Shown one piece after another: positions 1 to 11,700 of a DNA stretch of 64,000 nt. The translations under genes were made by a program, and so were the position numbers. The notes beneath the pieces were generated by a model. The model saw only the letters and a list, made by a program, of their open reading frames with translations, did no database searches and was not told the origin of the DNA. This DNA comes from Tethya wilhelma (lineage: Eukaryota; Porifera; Demospongiae; Tethyida; Tethyidae), in the NCBI GenBank assembly GCA_964030475.1, contig CAXIPT010000084.1, positions 1 through 64,000 of the forward strand, read 5' to 3'. The number at the start of each line of letters is the position of its first letter. The stretch's first letter is position 1.

Positions 1-583
1 GAGTAGCTAGGAAAGAAGACCCAGAAGACAGCTAATGGACTGAAGGAGGTAAGCGCTTGCTAGTAGAGAGATAGATTCTAGGTACAGTAAGCTAAGATAA
101 GCCTCAAAATTACCTGTATGCGATCGCCGTACAGGGAGAGGCATTACCTACGAGTAGAAATGTACTGTATGAAAGCGCTTGGCTTAGACAAGCATGTACA
201 AAGCTTTAGCTTACTTTTCTGTCTATGTGCTGTAGCAAAATTTTGAGATTAGTCAGCTTATAAGTAAGAGAGAACATCAAATATTAAATTATTTTAGTGG
301 CAGCTGCCTTGCTCATAAATATTCGCTACGGTTTGTTGCACAGCATAGCAACTGTTCTCCGTGTTAGCAACTAAGTAAAAATAAACGACGCTCAGACTAC
401 TGGCTATATCTCTGCAACAGAAGTAGCTCCACCCCTCAAATTTTGCATGGAGCATGCTGAGATGTAGCGCAGCACATCTGTGCAAGAAAAAAAATTTCGC
501 GCAAAAACGCGTATTAAACTAAAACCGCATTTTACTCCAAAAACAATAATTTCCTAACCGGCAGGTTTTTACTTGACTGGTCA
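1..583. other. non-coding stretch, nothing recognised
   Basis: No open frame with a recognisable product and no splice-bounded exon was found here. The stretch is AT-rich and ends where a foldback-element arm begins. It may be diverged transposon sequence. Confidence 0.4.
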
Positions 584-851
584 CATATAGTGTGAGAAGA
601 TAGAAGAAGAAGAAGAAGAATAAGAAGAAGATGGAGAAAATTAGAAATTTGGCATACTTTAGTTCGGTACTTTACCGATGGTTTAGGCCATGTTTTTGGG
701 CTCCTTAGAAAGAGAAAAAGCTAAATAGTAGCTTAAGAAGCCTTTTAGAGCCAAGTGCTCAGTTTTTGCAGAGTTATTCGTATGAATATTTGTATTGCGC
801 TAATGGGCCATCCTTGCCATTCCTATGTACCCAGTACTACCGTACTGGGAA
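584..851 (+). mobile_element. foldback element, right-arm fragment
   Basis: This is the outer 270 bp of the right arm of a foldback family seen throughout the window. It holds a GAA-rich microsatellite, then the conserved end with the hairpin CCAGTACTACCGTACTGG followed by GAA and TA. The inner side is truncated at about 584. Its neighbour at 857-1361 is a second right-arm end in the same orientation, so two copies lie in tandem. Confidence 0.75.
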
Positions 852-856
852 TAATC

Positions 857-1361
857 AGTCCTGATTCATCTCTTAAGAAGAGCAACCAGGTATTTCCAGG
901 CAACTTTAGTGCATTTAATTCCAAATAACGCACACTGGTGTGTGGAAAGGGTCGTCAATTTAAATTTTCTAGAAGCTAATGAATCATGCATGAGTGTAGA
1001 AATTAATGGCGGCCATATGGAGGAGACGCTTTTTGCCTTGTATCTAGCTACTCAATGAGAAGCGATAAAAACCGATGGCAAAAGCGACTGTACCGGAAGA
1101 AACCAAGTTGGTTCGTTCAAGAATCAGTTTCTAAAAGTGACTGAGCCAAGATAGAAAAAGAAGAAGGAGAAATTTGGAGGTTTGACACATTTGTGTTTGT
1201 TACTTTAACCATGTTTTTAGTCCATGTTTTAGAAATAGTAGTTTTAGAAGTCTTTCAGTGCTAAGCGCTCAATTTTTGCTGAGTTATTAACGTGAATATT
1301 TGTATTTGGCTAATGGGCCATCCGTGCCATTCCTGGGTACCCAGTACTACCGTACTGGGAA
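857..1361 (+). mobile_element. foldback element, right arm (subfamily B)
   Basis: Starts with the inner motif GATTCATCTCTTAAGAAGAG shared with 27380-27410 (reverse complement) and 63874-63900, which defines an arm subtype here called B. It ends in the tip hairpin at 1339-1358 and a TA. No protein is encoded; short frames here are arm sequence. Confidence 0.75.
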
Positions 1362-2205
1362 TACCAGAGTACATAGGGATAGTGTGGTACTGTGATGCAC
1401 TCAGGTATGTTGAGGCAAAGCAGCTGCTCAAAACACTCAAAAATGGGTAGATGGCAATCAACCCAAAAATGCAAGAAACTATGATGATAAAGAGCCAACT
1501 TGTAGAAAAAGTATCTTTTATTACAGTCAGAACTTTGAATACTTGATAAGTATGTATGCTTGTGCTTAGTATTAAACAAATGTTGCTATGGAAACGCTGT
1601 CAACAACCAATTATAATGAATTTTAATTATCCTTGATTTATCTAAACTTTTTACAATGCGGACCTGAATCTTTGCAGTTATGTACTGTAATTGGTACTGC
1701 TAGAGAGCTTGTACACTCGAGCAAAGCATAAACAGTTAAAGTAATGTACTGGTACCTGGTGCTACTAGTAGGGTTGATGGCAGAAATAGGGTTGATGGCA
1801 GAAGTAAAGTAGTATCCTAATTAGCATATTTATAACTAGTATATGAATACGGGCCCCAGTCTCTTGCTGGTGCTTAGTCTAGTCTATTAGGCTAGGGCTG
1901 AAGCCGTGGCTAGGGCTAGGGGTAGCGCTAGGGCTGGGGCAAGGGATAGGGCTCTAGTGCAATATATTATTATTATTATTAGAGATTGCATTAAAGTAAG
2001 GCTAAAAAGGGAAAGCTGGCAGGAACAGCCTGGTGGGATAGATAGGTAGTACGCAGTGCTGTGGACTGTATGGTCCATGGTTTGATGCATGATCTCTACT
2101 GATTTTTTAAGAATTTTTTTTGAAATATTTTCTAAGTTTGGATACAACTTTACTTCTGCCATCTACCCTTATTTGGTTATAGTGGAAAGTTGATCAGCTG
2201 AGCTT
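1362..2205. other. non-coding stretch with degenerate CTAGGG-type repeats
   Basis: Contains a short imperfect tandem duplication (about 1770-1808, unit GGGTTGATGGCAGAA) and a run of degenerate GCTAGGG/GCTAGGC units at about 1888-1955, followed by a short ATT microsatellite. I see no supported gene. Confidence 0.4.
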
Positions 2206-2444
2206 GTGCAGAGTCGAAGCTGTGACTGTGAAACTCTGAAGGTTCCGAACATGGCTAGTAAAGTGTTCGATCTAGACACATCTTCCCAGTCAGCAGACTC
2301 TGATGAGGACTCAATGGAGGAAAAAAATGACGGGTCAAGTCGAAGAATGAAAGGCAATATTAATGTTTTAACATTTGTCTTGATTGTACTTTAATACCAG
2401 TACGGTTAGCTAATAGTACTAATTTCAAACTTGGTGTTTAGCTA

Positions 2445-2840
2445 GTGTATCACGCTCTAACCAAGTACCGCGGGCCAGACAATTTCAGGGGTTTACATGC
2501 ATTTTTGATGGATTTTGGCCTAGCCAAAAGTGCTACTGGAAGTCTCTCCGTTGGCAGCCGAACTATTAGCAGTGGGACTCCTGGATTTCATGCTCCTGAA
2601 CAGCTTAAAGCGGAGAAACTGAACGTGAAATGTGATGTGTATGCTTTTGGCTGTGTTCTGATTGGTGGTGAGCCTTTGTGGTCTGGCTTGAATCAATTCC
2701 ACATAATGCATGCTGTGACCATTCAAAATTAAATGCCATGTAGTGACCACCTGCCAGTTAACATTAACAAGATTGTTAAGTAGTGTGTGTGTTCACATTC
2801 CATCAGACACATCAATTTTAGATGGACTGGTGCGTTTGCT
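2445..2840 (+). pseudogene. protein kinase-like fragment (broken)
   Basis: The translated segment carries the magnesium-binding DFG motif (MDFGLAKSATG), then SGTPGFHAPEQL, matching the activation segment and APE motif, then KCDVYAFGCVLI, matching the F-helix region of eukaryotic protein kinases. The catalytic HRD loop and the whole N-lobe are absent nearby. The frame meets TAA at 2730-2732, stays kinase-like for 16 codons, then meets TAG at 2781-2783. The segment after GCVLI looks a few residues short. I read it as a decayed C-lobe fragment of a tyrosine-kinase-like gene. An alternative is that it is one exon of a live gene with an intron near 2728, but no good donor is visible there. Confidence 0.6.
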
Positions 2841-2849
2841 GTAAGTGAG

Positions 2850-3921
2850 AATTGACGAACATTTTGGTATGTTAGTCACATTTATCCCATTTATTATATG
2901 GCATGGGTCTGCTGTCACGCCAAAATTATTGCTGCAAGAAACATGTTTGATTTTTTTGGGGGAAAGGCTGATAAGTTTAGTTCACAAGTTGTCACTCATG
3001 TTATTGGTATTGTCACTCATTTATTCTTCACCTACTTTTGCTGTGATGAAGTTTCACTAGTGTCATTTTCATTGGTGACAATCAAGTTGTCACTTTCCAC
3101 CTACTTCTGATAATGATCATGCAATGAGGTTGTTTCACATGACTTAGTGTCATTTGGTTTTGTTGACAATCAAGTTGTCAATTCACATTTGGTGGTGATC
3201 ACGTTACAAGTATCATTTGTTTTTGTTGATCAATTCATCACTCATATTGTGTGCATTGCATTTAGGAATATTATCACTATATTGAAGGAAAGAAAAGCTT
3301 GTTATGACTACTTCCTGCTGAATTATAAGAGGATGGGAAGCATGTAGGCCTAGCGTGTGCATGTGCATTGTTATATTAAAATTGCTTGTGCACCCCTGGT
3401 GCTTCTTTGTGTGAGGGTTACTTTAGTTTTGTGAGATAATCTCAAGAAAGGCACCAGCGTTTTACTGGACAGAATATATAATTTCTTAAAGATGATCCAG
3501 ATTTATGAACGTGAGTAGCTTCAAGGTTGTGTAGTTACTGAGATTCAAAAGCTTTTATGCTGCAGTTCGCTTAGCTTCGAGGTCACGCCTACTGCAATGA
3601 TTCATTATAGGAAAGGGTCGTGACAACATTTAGCTTGATAGCTAGCTAATCATAGTCTACATTGACGTGGATGATGACTGAAGAAGACTGAATGGCTCTT
3701 TGCTTGATTAAGCTCCATTGGCAGAAAGCTTAGTATGCATGTATATATACGTAGATCTACTGTCACTAATATATACACCGAGGGTTATGCACCTTTGGTG
3801 CTTTTATCAGTTTAACTGTAATGGCATGAACACTACACTAAGTATTATTCATTATAGTCTAGTCCTAGACAGGAACAGATATTATAATGTAATATTCTTT
3901 AAATTTAATAAAGATCTGTAA
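2850..3921. other. non-coding stretch, nothing recognised
   Basis: Several short repeats of TTGTCACT / GTTGACAATC type occur between 2990 and 3240 (for example 2989-3020, 3165-3180), giving a locally repetitive T-rich stretch. No exon with splice sites or recognisable domain was found. Confidence 0.35.
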
Positions 3922-3923
3922 TA

Positions 3924-5498
3924 TTCCCAGTACGGTAGTACTGGGTACATAGGAATGGCACGGATGGCCCATTAGCACAATACAAATATTCACGCGAATA
4001 ACTCTGCAAAAACTGAGCGCTTGGCACTAAAAGGCTTCTTAAGCTACTATTTAGCCTTTTCTCTTTCTATTGAGCCTAAAAACATAGCCTAAAACCATCG
4101 CTAAAGTAACAAACTAAAGTATGCCAAACCTCCAATTTTCTCCATCTTCTTCTTCTTCTTCTTCTATCTTGGAACAACTTTTCTCGAAGACCGCTTGCTT
4201 TCAGAAGCTGATTCTTGAACGAATAAACTTGGTTTCTTTGTCTTCACGTGCTTTTTGTATCGGTTATTCGTCTCTCTAGCTGAGTCGCTAGAAAAGCGCC
4301 TTCTCCGTATGGCAGCCATTCATTTCTATACTCATTAATAATTCATTAGCTACCTTGGAAATCAAGTTGACGACCCTTTTCCAGTTAGACAAGTGTGCGT
4401 TATTTGGAATCCGAATATTCACTGCCCTGCCTGTTTTACCTGAAGATTTCTGGTTGTGCTGAAGTCTCTGTAACCAGTTACCGGTACCTTTTAGTCTTCA
4501 ATAATAGGAGGTGAATATAGACTACTTTGTTACATAGTTGTAATTATAAGAAAATGAGCAAAGCAAGTGAATTTGTAAGATACAGCTCCAGCCTCCTGAG
4601 ATGCTTCACCATGACTTTATATTGATAGCATAGATTATAACATAAGCTATAGTATCCATGCTGATAGTGTACAAGTAACTACCATATACACACAAACTCA
4701 AATGTGATGTAGAATTATGAAAAAATGAGAACAAACAAGTGAAAAAAACATTGAAAATGTAATGAGACATAGGAATGGCCAAATCGTAAAAAAGAAAGCA
4801 AACAAGAGGGAATGGCTGTTTGAGTGTGTAAAGAATTATTCCTATGGGCAACATGAGGAGTTACTTTCCGCATACATATTGTACAGGGCAATGGCGCGTT
4901 CGATACTCTCTTTCCTTGGTTTATTATATACTCTTGCTATTAGTGAAGACCGGTAACTGGTTTCAGAGACTTCAGCACAACCAGAAATCTTCAGGTAAAA
5001 CAGGTAGGGCAGCAAATATTCGGATTCCAAATAACACACACTTGTCTAACTGGAAAAGGGTCGTCAACTTGATTTCCAAGGTAGCTAATGAATTATTAAT
5101 ATGAATGGCTGCCGCGCTTTTCGTCTTGTATCTAGTGACTCAGCTAGAGAGACGAATAACCGATACAAAAAGCACGTGAAGACAAAGAAACCAAGTTTAT
5201 TCGTTCAAGAATCAGCTTCTGAAAGCGAGTGGTCTTCGAGAAAAGTGGTTCCAAGATAGAAGAAGAAGAAGAAGAAGATGGAGAAAATTGGAGGTTTGGC
5301 ATACTTTAGTTTGTTACTTGAGCGATGGTTTTAGGCTATGTTTTTAGGCTCAATAGTAAGAGAAAAGGCTAAATAGTAGCTTAAAAAGTCATTTAGTGCC
5401 AAGCGCTCAGATTTGCAGAGTTATTCGCGTGAATATTTGTATTGCGCTAATGGGCCATCCGTGCCATTCCTATGTAACCAGTACTACCGTACTGGGAA
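3924..5498. mobile_element. foldback DNA element, complete copy (subfamily A)
   Basis: Both ends are present: 3924 begins TTCCCAGTACGGTAGTACTG and the reverse complement closes at 5498. TA dinucleotides flank both sides (3922-3923 and 5499-5500), suggesting a TA target duplication. The arms are reverse complements over roughly 600-750 bp and include CTT/GAA microsatellites and the motif GGTAACTGGTT. No transposase is encoded, so it is non-autonomous. The centre has lost part of the right inner arm, which is replaced by a 75-bp segment (4863-4937) also found upstream of a gene near 14 kb. Short open frames inside are arm sequence. Confidence 0.85.
4863..4937 (+). repeat. 75-bp repeat shared with 13992-14066 and 14583-14657
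   Basis: The segment from CTTTCCGCATACATATTG to TATATACTCTTGC is nearly identical in three places. All three copies stop at the same base (...CTCTTGC) and are followed by different sequence. Here it sits at the centre of a foldback element, against a right-arm sequence. Confidence 0.7.
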
Positions 5499-5500
5499 TA

Positions 5501-5517
5501 GGTGACCCAGGCCTTAA
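5501..5517 (+). repeat. terminal remnant of TTAA-target MITE
   Basis: Reads TGACCCAGGCC followed by TTAA, the right-end signature of the element seen complete at 37512-38161. Only the terminus is clear; it abuts the foldback element directly. Confidence 0.5.
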
Positions 5518-6730
5518 GTACACTTAGTTCTACCTATCTATCACTTTGAATTAGTTTTTGTGGTATTTCAAGACACAGACACTCACAGCTGACAATTTCT
5601 CAACTTTGCCAATGCAGACGTTGGTTGTAAGCTTCTTGATCTAATGAGGTACTACTCGATTAGTTTCTCTAAGTCTAAATGGGCTCACAGAAGCTTTCTA
5701 AGAGACCCTAGAACTCGTTTAGCGTTCAATATACATACATCATTTATAAACATACCAACAAATCTTCTCAAAACCATGTGGTTTCATAGCGATAATTACG
5801 TGCATGCGCAAACAGTGTGTACCAGGCCCTCTTTTTGGCCTGGGGATGAGACAAGTTAGCTGCTCTTGCATTGCACATCTTTGATCTTTCGAACTCTCTA
5901 ATTATACGAATAGAGTGGACGTGTCCGCATATGAAATGTTTGGCGCAAATGACCGCTGAAGTGGGTCACGTAGTACTATAGTACAAGAAGCGCTATACTG
6001 TGACAATGCTGAAACTACATTCCAAAGGTAAAATTTAGCGATACAATGTAGTGCTTGGTTATAGAAAAAATACATTATGACATTGAAACTGATAGCTTTA
6101 ATTGTTGTATTGTATTTTTCTAACAGAATGACAAGCAGCTGTCCAGCACAGACCGTCTTGGTATGCTCTCAGACAATTCTCTTCTATCTTCTTGGCTGTC
6201 CACAAACTCTCAGATCACTCTCCAGTGAATACAAGTAAAGACACTAGCATAACATTAATGCTAATTCAACAAACAGCTGTATAGGCTGATGATCAAGTAT
6301 AATTCAATACATCAATAAAGCAGGATAATTTAGAAGCCTCAACCTTTAACATTTGCACCTTAAACGAGGAGGCCACGTATAAAAGGGCGTGGTCGGGGAT
6401 GAAATTCGTGCCGTCTAAAAATGGTGTCGGAATTTTTACTTTAGAAAATTGGTAACTAAGCAAGGGACTTACTCGCACGGGTTTTACACTATGTTTTATT
6501 GAGTTTTACTAACCAAAACAGCTGCACAAACTTAGAGCGACACAGAGAACGCCACAAATGAACAATTGTTACAGTTTTTGAAAAAAATTACGTGCATTTT
6601 GAGAAAGAAGCGTTCTTTTACTATGCCAGGGAATAAACTTCTCGAGTGAAAGTGAAAAGGACTTGTTTTTGCCTGTCTTAACATTGATAGGATTGTCAAT
6701 GATGCCTAGAGTTTCTCAAAGTCTCAAAAA
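5518..6730. other. non-coding stretch, nothing firm
   Basis: A segment at 5808-5855 (GCATGCGCAAACAGTGTGTA and following) recurs at 16190-16240 and is probably a small repeat. A polypyrimidine/AG at 6105-6126 followed by about 105 open bases and GTAAAG at 6232 resembles an internal exon, but nothing else supports it. Confidence 0.3.
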
Positions 6731-7748
6731 ATGAAGCTTGCACTGCTGCTTGTAGCTGCTATAAATATTTGGAGTCAGTCCATTGGTTCTGAGCCATCTA
6801 GTGGTTCTATTTCTCAAGCTCAGGTCAGTACTTAGAGTTAGAAAACAAAATACACACACATTTTAGTGCAACAGTTCTTATATTTGTGGTAGGAGTATAT
6901 ACAGGTGGTGTTGATGGCCGAATAGTGAGGGTCAGGATATGTCGATGGCGGCTGTGTATGTAAGACCCCTGTGATAGTGTACTGTCGTTATGATTTCGTG
7001 GTCAGTCTGACACGTGCTATCTGTGCTCAAGTTATTACAAGTTTACACTCATAGTTTGTGACAAGTAAGTGGTCTATTTACTGTACGTATGTGTGTACAT
7101 GTGATAATAGCGGAGTTGTGTCGTACAAACACAGGTACATGTGATTTTCTTGATCCACATTTACACTTAGGCTTGGCTTATGATGAAATGGTGTTGAAGT
7201 CTCCACTTCCATGTTGAATTGGGAATTTTGTCGAGTCCGTTAGCAGTAAACATCCATCTTATTGATGGTTAGTTCATACAATACAAATATTAGCAAATAA
7301 TATAATTATATTATTGATGCATGACTGAATGTTATTGTACAGATTAGCTGATATTCAACTTGATGATAAAGATTGAAGAGAGCACCAACTCCACCACAAC
7401 CAGTGTACCATGTACTCTCTTCGTGTTCCTTCTCTACAGCATCTGTAGATACCTACTTGACTCACCATCATGATCCCGGTAACTGAAAAAAAAACACTAT
7501 TGTTAGCAATTCATAGTACTTCTATTTTGCATAAACAAGCAGTTTACCTTCTAATCCAAACTATTTTGCAGGACATCAAATCAGCCAAATATTGCTATAC
7601 TCTTCACAAACTCAAAGAGACCTTGGTGAGAGTGACTAGAATGGTTTACTGTCTTGGTACAGTGTCCATTGATGCCCTGGCAGAAACTAGCTCAAGAATT
7701 GTGTATTGTTTTATACAAAGATGTGCTCTTGTTGTTAATAATTTGTAA
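6731..7748 (+). CDS. putative small secreted protein, two exons
   Basis: Exon 1 (6731-6823) encodes 31 residues beginning MKLALLLVAAINIW, a signal-peptide pattern with a Lys and a Leu/Ala core, then a Ser-rich stretch. It ends in phase 0 at a good donor (CAG/GTCAGT). An acceptor, CTATTTTGCAG, at 7561-7571 opens a phase-0 exon of 58 residues (7572-7748) ending at TAA; it has Cys residues at CYT, YCL, YCF and RCA. Joining gives an 89-residue secreted Cys-containing peptide. No known family is recognised. Another acceptor (TTCTCTACAG near 7440) could mark an extra or alternative exon. The signal exon is the better-supported part; exon 2 is inferred only from phase and splice sites. Confidence 0.35.
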
Positions 7749-8339
7749 AATAACAGTGTAAGTCTATATTGGCAGTTTTACTGCCTGTATTTGCTGTACA
7801 ATATTGTCAATGACTGCCATGGAATACTAAGACCACAGAAACAAACCAAATTCTTTGTATTGTTTACAAAATGACATGACAGGTAGTTTTTATTTAGTAA
7901 CCACTACTGTGCAAGTAATTTGTGGAAGGTAAGCGTCGTAGTGCGTAGTTGTACAAAGAGAAAAAATGACCTCTGCAAGCGCCATGACGACAGTTTTTTA
8001 CGTCTGCGCAAAAGGTCAAAGGTGGTGGCCAGGGATTTTTCTCTTTATACCCCGTACTCCAGAAGTGATCCAAAATGAACGCGTGTGAATAATTGCGTTA
8101 TTATAAACGGGACCTCCTCGTTTGAAAAAAAATAGCGATGTGTGCGTAAATGTGTATACATGTGCTTAGTTATTACATACAAAGGTGGAGAGAATTTAGC
8201 CTTGGAGTATGCCGGCATAGCTACATGCATGCATTCTTCACTTACGATTGTACCAGTGTATAGGTGGCTCACTCAGTAATAATCAGAATCTTCTTGTGAA
8301 AGGAATATATCCATCTCCTTCTGTATTTGTGAGTCGTAT

Positions 8340-8470
8340 GAGTATGTACACGTGCATATGTGTGTGTATATGTGTGTTCGTGTGTGCATGTGTGTGAGTG
8401 TGTGTGTGTGCTTGCATGCATTTTGTGCATGTGTGTACATTTGTGCAGTGGGTAACTGTTGCCAGTAAAC
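8340..8470 (+). repeat. imperfect TG microsatellite
   Basis: Irregular (TG)n tract with interspersed CA and AT. The minus-strand His/Thr-rich frames here are translated microsatellite, not genes. A (CA)n tract follows at 8613-8655 in the opposite sense. Confidence 0.8.
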
Positions 8471-8612
8471 ATGTGTGTATACAGTCATGTGTAAGTGCTA
8501 CCACAATACCCCATTTTAAGTCTAATAGTCTAATGTCTTCATAATTTTGATGCCAGGCATTAAAGTTAGATGAACAACTGCATGCCAATAATAATATTGT
8601 TCACACCTACAT

Positions 8613-8616
8613 TCAC

Positions 8617-8655
<39 letters not shown>
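8613..8655 (+). repeat. (CA)n microsatellite
   Basis: Nearly pure CA dinucleotide run of about 43 bp upstream of the gene starting at 8737. Confidence 0.85.
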
Positions 8656-8662
<7 letters not shown>

Positions 8663-8736
8663 ATACACACACTACATGCCATGGCTATTCAGCAACATAA
8701 CACAACACGTACTTTTCTGCAGGTTAGGACAACACC

Positions 8737-11700
8737 ATGGCAGCAATAGCATGCAATTTTGCCCGGACAGCACTAAAGACCTTCAGTTTAGAAACTCATC
8801 TACAAAAAACGAAAAAGGCTGGATATGCTCCTGGTACACTGAAAGGCGTCTGGGAGACTTATGAGCATCATTTTAAAGAGTATCCATCTATGCATATTCC
8901 CTATAATACAGCAATTAAGAAAATTCCAGTAATAATGAAGGCATTTCGTGAACACTGGAAAGGTGGCAAGGATGTGTACCTAACGTCATTCTCAACAGAA
9001 AGTTGGTCACTACTCAGTGAAGAAGAGAAAAGTTCACACAGTGTAAAAGATTGTTCTGCATGCCTATCGAATCATATCCAGGCTAGTCAACTTTATCCAT
9101 CAAAACAAAATAAACAACTCTCACAATTCGAAAATAATTCTCCTTCAAACTCACTTCAATTCACTGAACAGGACTTGACATCACCAACTAAACTGGGCCA
9201 GAAAGTGTTGAGTGAAGTAGGGGCATTATGCAATAGTCGATTCAACACATCCTTTCAAGAAGTATTGGAAACAACTCCCAAGTCAAATCTAGTTCGCAAG
9301 CCAACAAATGGAGAGAAAAAGAAGCTGAGCAGGAGAATAATACAGGAAACCAAACAAAACATTCTAGAAGAAAAAGATGAAAATGACACCAAAGCCATCA
9401 TGTCTAACAGAATTAGCTGGAGAGCATACGATAAAATGAGGAAGTCAAACTTGCAAGAACCCTCACGAAAACGATCACGAGAGTGTAACGCAGGTGAATT
9501 ACCGGCTCCAAAAAGAAGGCATGGGAGCTCTCTCGATGGAGTAAATACAGAACTTTTGTTAGAAAGAGCTAGAAGCTGGTCCAGCAATGAGACAGTAAAC
9601 TGGTCAAAACTTGCAAGGGAGGTTGGACTACACACAAAAAATGGAGGTCAATCACTGAAGGAATACTTAAAGCAACACAATATTCCTGCAGCTAATGCTA
9701 CACAATGTACCAACAGGGCACCTAGACGAGAAAGAAAAGCAATCAAGAATGGAATCAAGATTCCTATGAGCAGACCAATATCGTACCACAAGAAAAAATT
9801 TCAGGAAGACATTGAAAACGGTGCTATTCTGCAGGGTGAGAGAGTAGTCGATGGTGTACAAACTTCATTTGTAGTTTCAAAGAATAACAGTTCAATTGAA
9901 ACAATACATCACAACTTTACTGCACGAAGAATCAGCCTTCTAACAATTCGGGAAAAGCTTTTGGAAGAACAAGAAAAGCTGGGACTTGTAAGAGCACAGA
10001 CTGAAGACTACTACAATGAAATTTCTGATGAAGAATTGAAATTAGAGCTGAAGTCTCATCAAATTCCTACACTGTCTGCTGAAGAGGAAGAGGCTACTTC
10101 TGCTTCTGCTCAAAGGGAAGATCAAATCAAGCTGCTGAAACCAGTGGCGGATTTAGGGGGAGATCCAAGGGATCCATGGATCCCCCCTTTCAGCTGGAAA
10201 CCCATACAGCTGCACAGCTACACAGATGAAAAAGTAGCGTCAAAGATCCCCCTTTCAATTTGAAAAAAGAAAAATAATTCAAAATTTCACTAAAAATCAG
10301 TTTTTTGTGGAAGATAGAAGAGTTTCTCTCTGTGTCTTGCCGTTTTTTCGCCATTCAGGCCCTGATCTGGCAAAATTTTAGCTGCACGCACGCAAAAGGG
10401 GGCGGATTTTCAAACCGGAAGTGGGCGTGGTTACCTCAAAATTTTCCGCGCGCTCTGCGCGCGGTTTGGTTAGATCCCCCCTATATAAAATCCTAGATCC
10501 GCCACTGGAAACACTTGCACCGAAAACGATATATAAAAATGTGGCATGACCACTCAACTGTATCAGGACATGGTCATGTACTTGTTATGGTTGCTTGTGT
10601 GTATGATCCAGCTTTTTTCTACACGACAGAAGAAGTTAAAGCAAAGTATGACAGAAAAATTGACGTTCAGAGCATAGTCGAGAAACCTCAACTACACATC
10701 CTAGGTCGCTCTTCATCCTCAAATGAATCTCAATTGGAGTACACTCCTTGCAGAAGTGAAGCTCTTCAAGAGGTTAGCATACCACTGAAAACCTCCAAGG
10801 GAGTTGAGATCAATGACACCATCAGGTTCTTCCATGGAGACGGTCCAGCACAAAGTTTTGAATCAGGAAACAAGTGTGGAGGTAACTATCCATGCACATC
10901 ATGTGGTGCCACAGTTTCTAGATTCGATGATTTTGCATACTGTGTAAGACAATCCAAACGAACACTAGAGGAGAAGCAAGAATTCGTGCTGAAGGGTGAG
11001 GCATGGAAGAAAGGTGGAATAAATCCCTTAGAAAACCTCAAAGTGGCTGAGCTACGGACTGAGCTTGGAACACATGGAATTGATACGAAGGGTCTTTTAA
11101 GGCCTGAATTGCACGAGAAATTTGAAGAGCTGAAGATGGGGTTAGCAAATGTCCCAGCACTTCTACTTACACAACCTCAAACATCTCTTAAATCACTAGG
11201 TCTTGACAAGTATGAAGTTTCTCCAACTGAGCCACTGCATGATTTGAAAGGCCATCTTGCCAACATTATTGAAGAAGCAACGCAACTTGGAGATGATGAG
11301 TTGAACAAAGTGCTAAAAGAGGTCAAAGACACAGTTCTCAACAAACAGACTCTACGGGGCTCAGACTATCGCAAAGCACTATTCTTAATTTGCATCAAGC
11401 TAAAGGAATCCAACACACCTCAAGCATATGTTGACCTTTTCATAACAGCCTTGAGGATATCTGAAGCATTATATGCTCATAACGAAAGCCGGACCCCAAG
11501 AGCGATTCTTGCCTTACATAATGATACATTTCTGCATGGCATGCTTTGCATGGAGTTGTTCTGTCGGCCAAAGACCATTACACGGATCAAAATGTTCAAC
11601 CGATATTTCCATTCCCTAATGATTCATGCTGCATTAATCTATCGAATAGTGTCACTTCGGTCACTCAATGCTGAAAATCAGGAACGAATGTTTGGAACAC

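Noticed and set aside
1888..1955. Interstitial telomere-like repeats
   Set aside because: Units are degenerate GCTAGGG/GCTAGGC, not regular TTAGGG, and the run is short.
6127..6231. Possible internal exon after TTTTTCTAACAG with GTAAAG donor
   Set aside because: Only one of three frames is open, there is no partner exon, and the translation is not recognisable.
8269..8588. Minus-strand His/Thr-rich frames
   Set aside because: Translated TG microsatellite.
9255..9635. 126-residue minus-strand frame
   Set aside because: Antisense shadow of the WHDH-family gene; Ser/Phe/Leu-rich as expected from complement of a Lys/Glu-rich frame.
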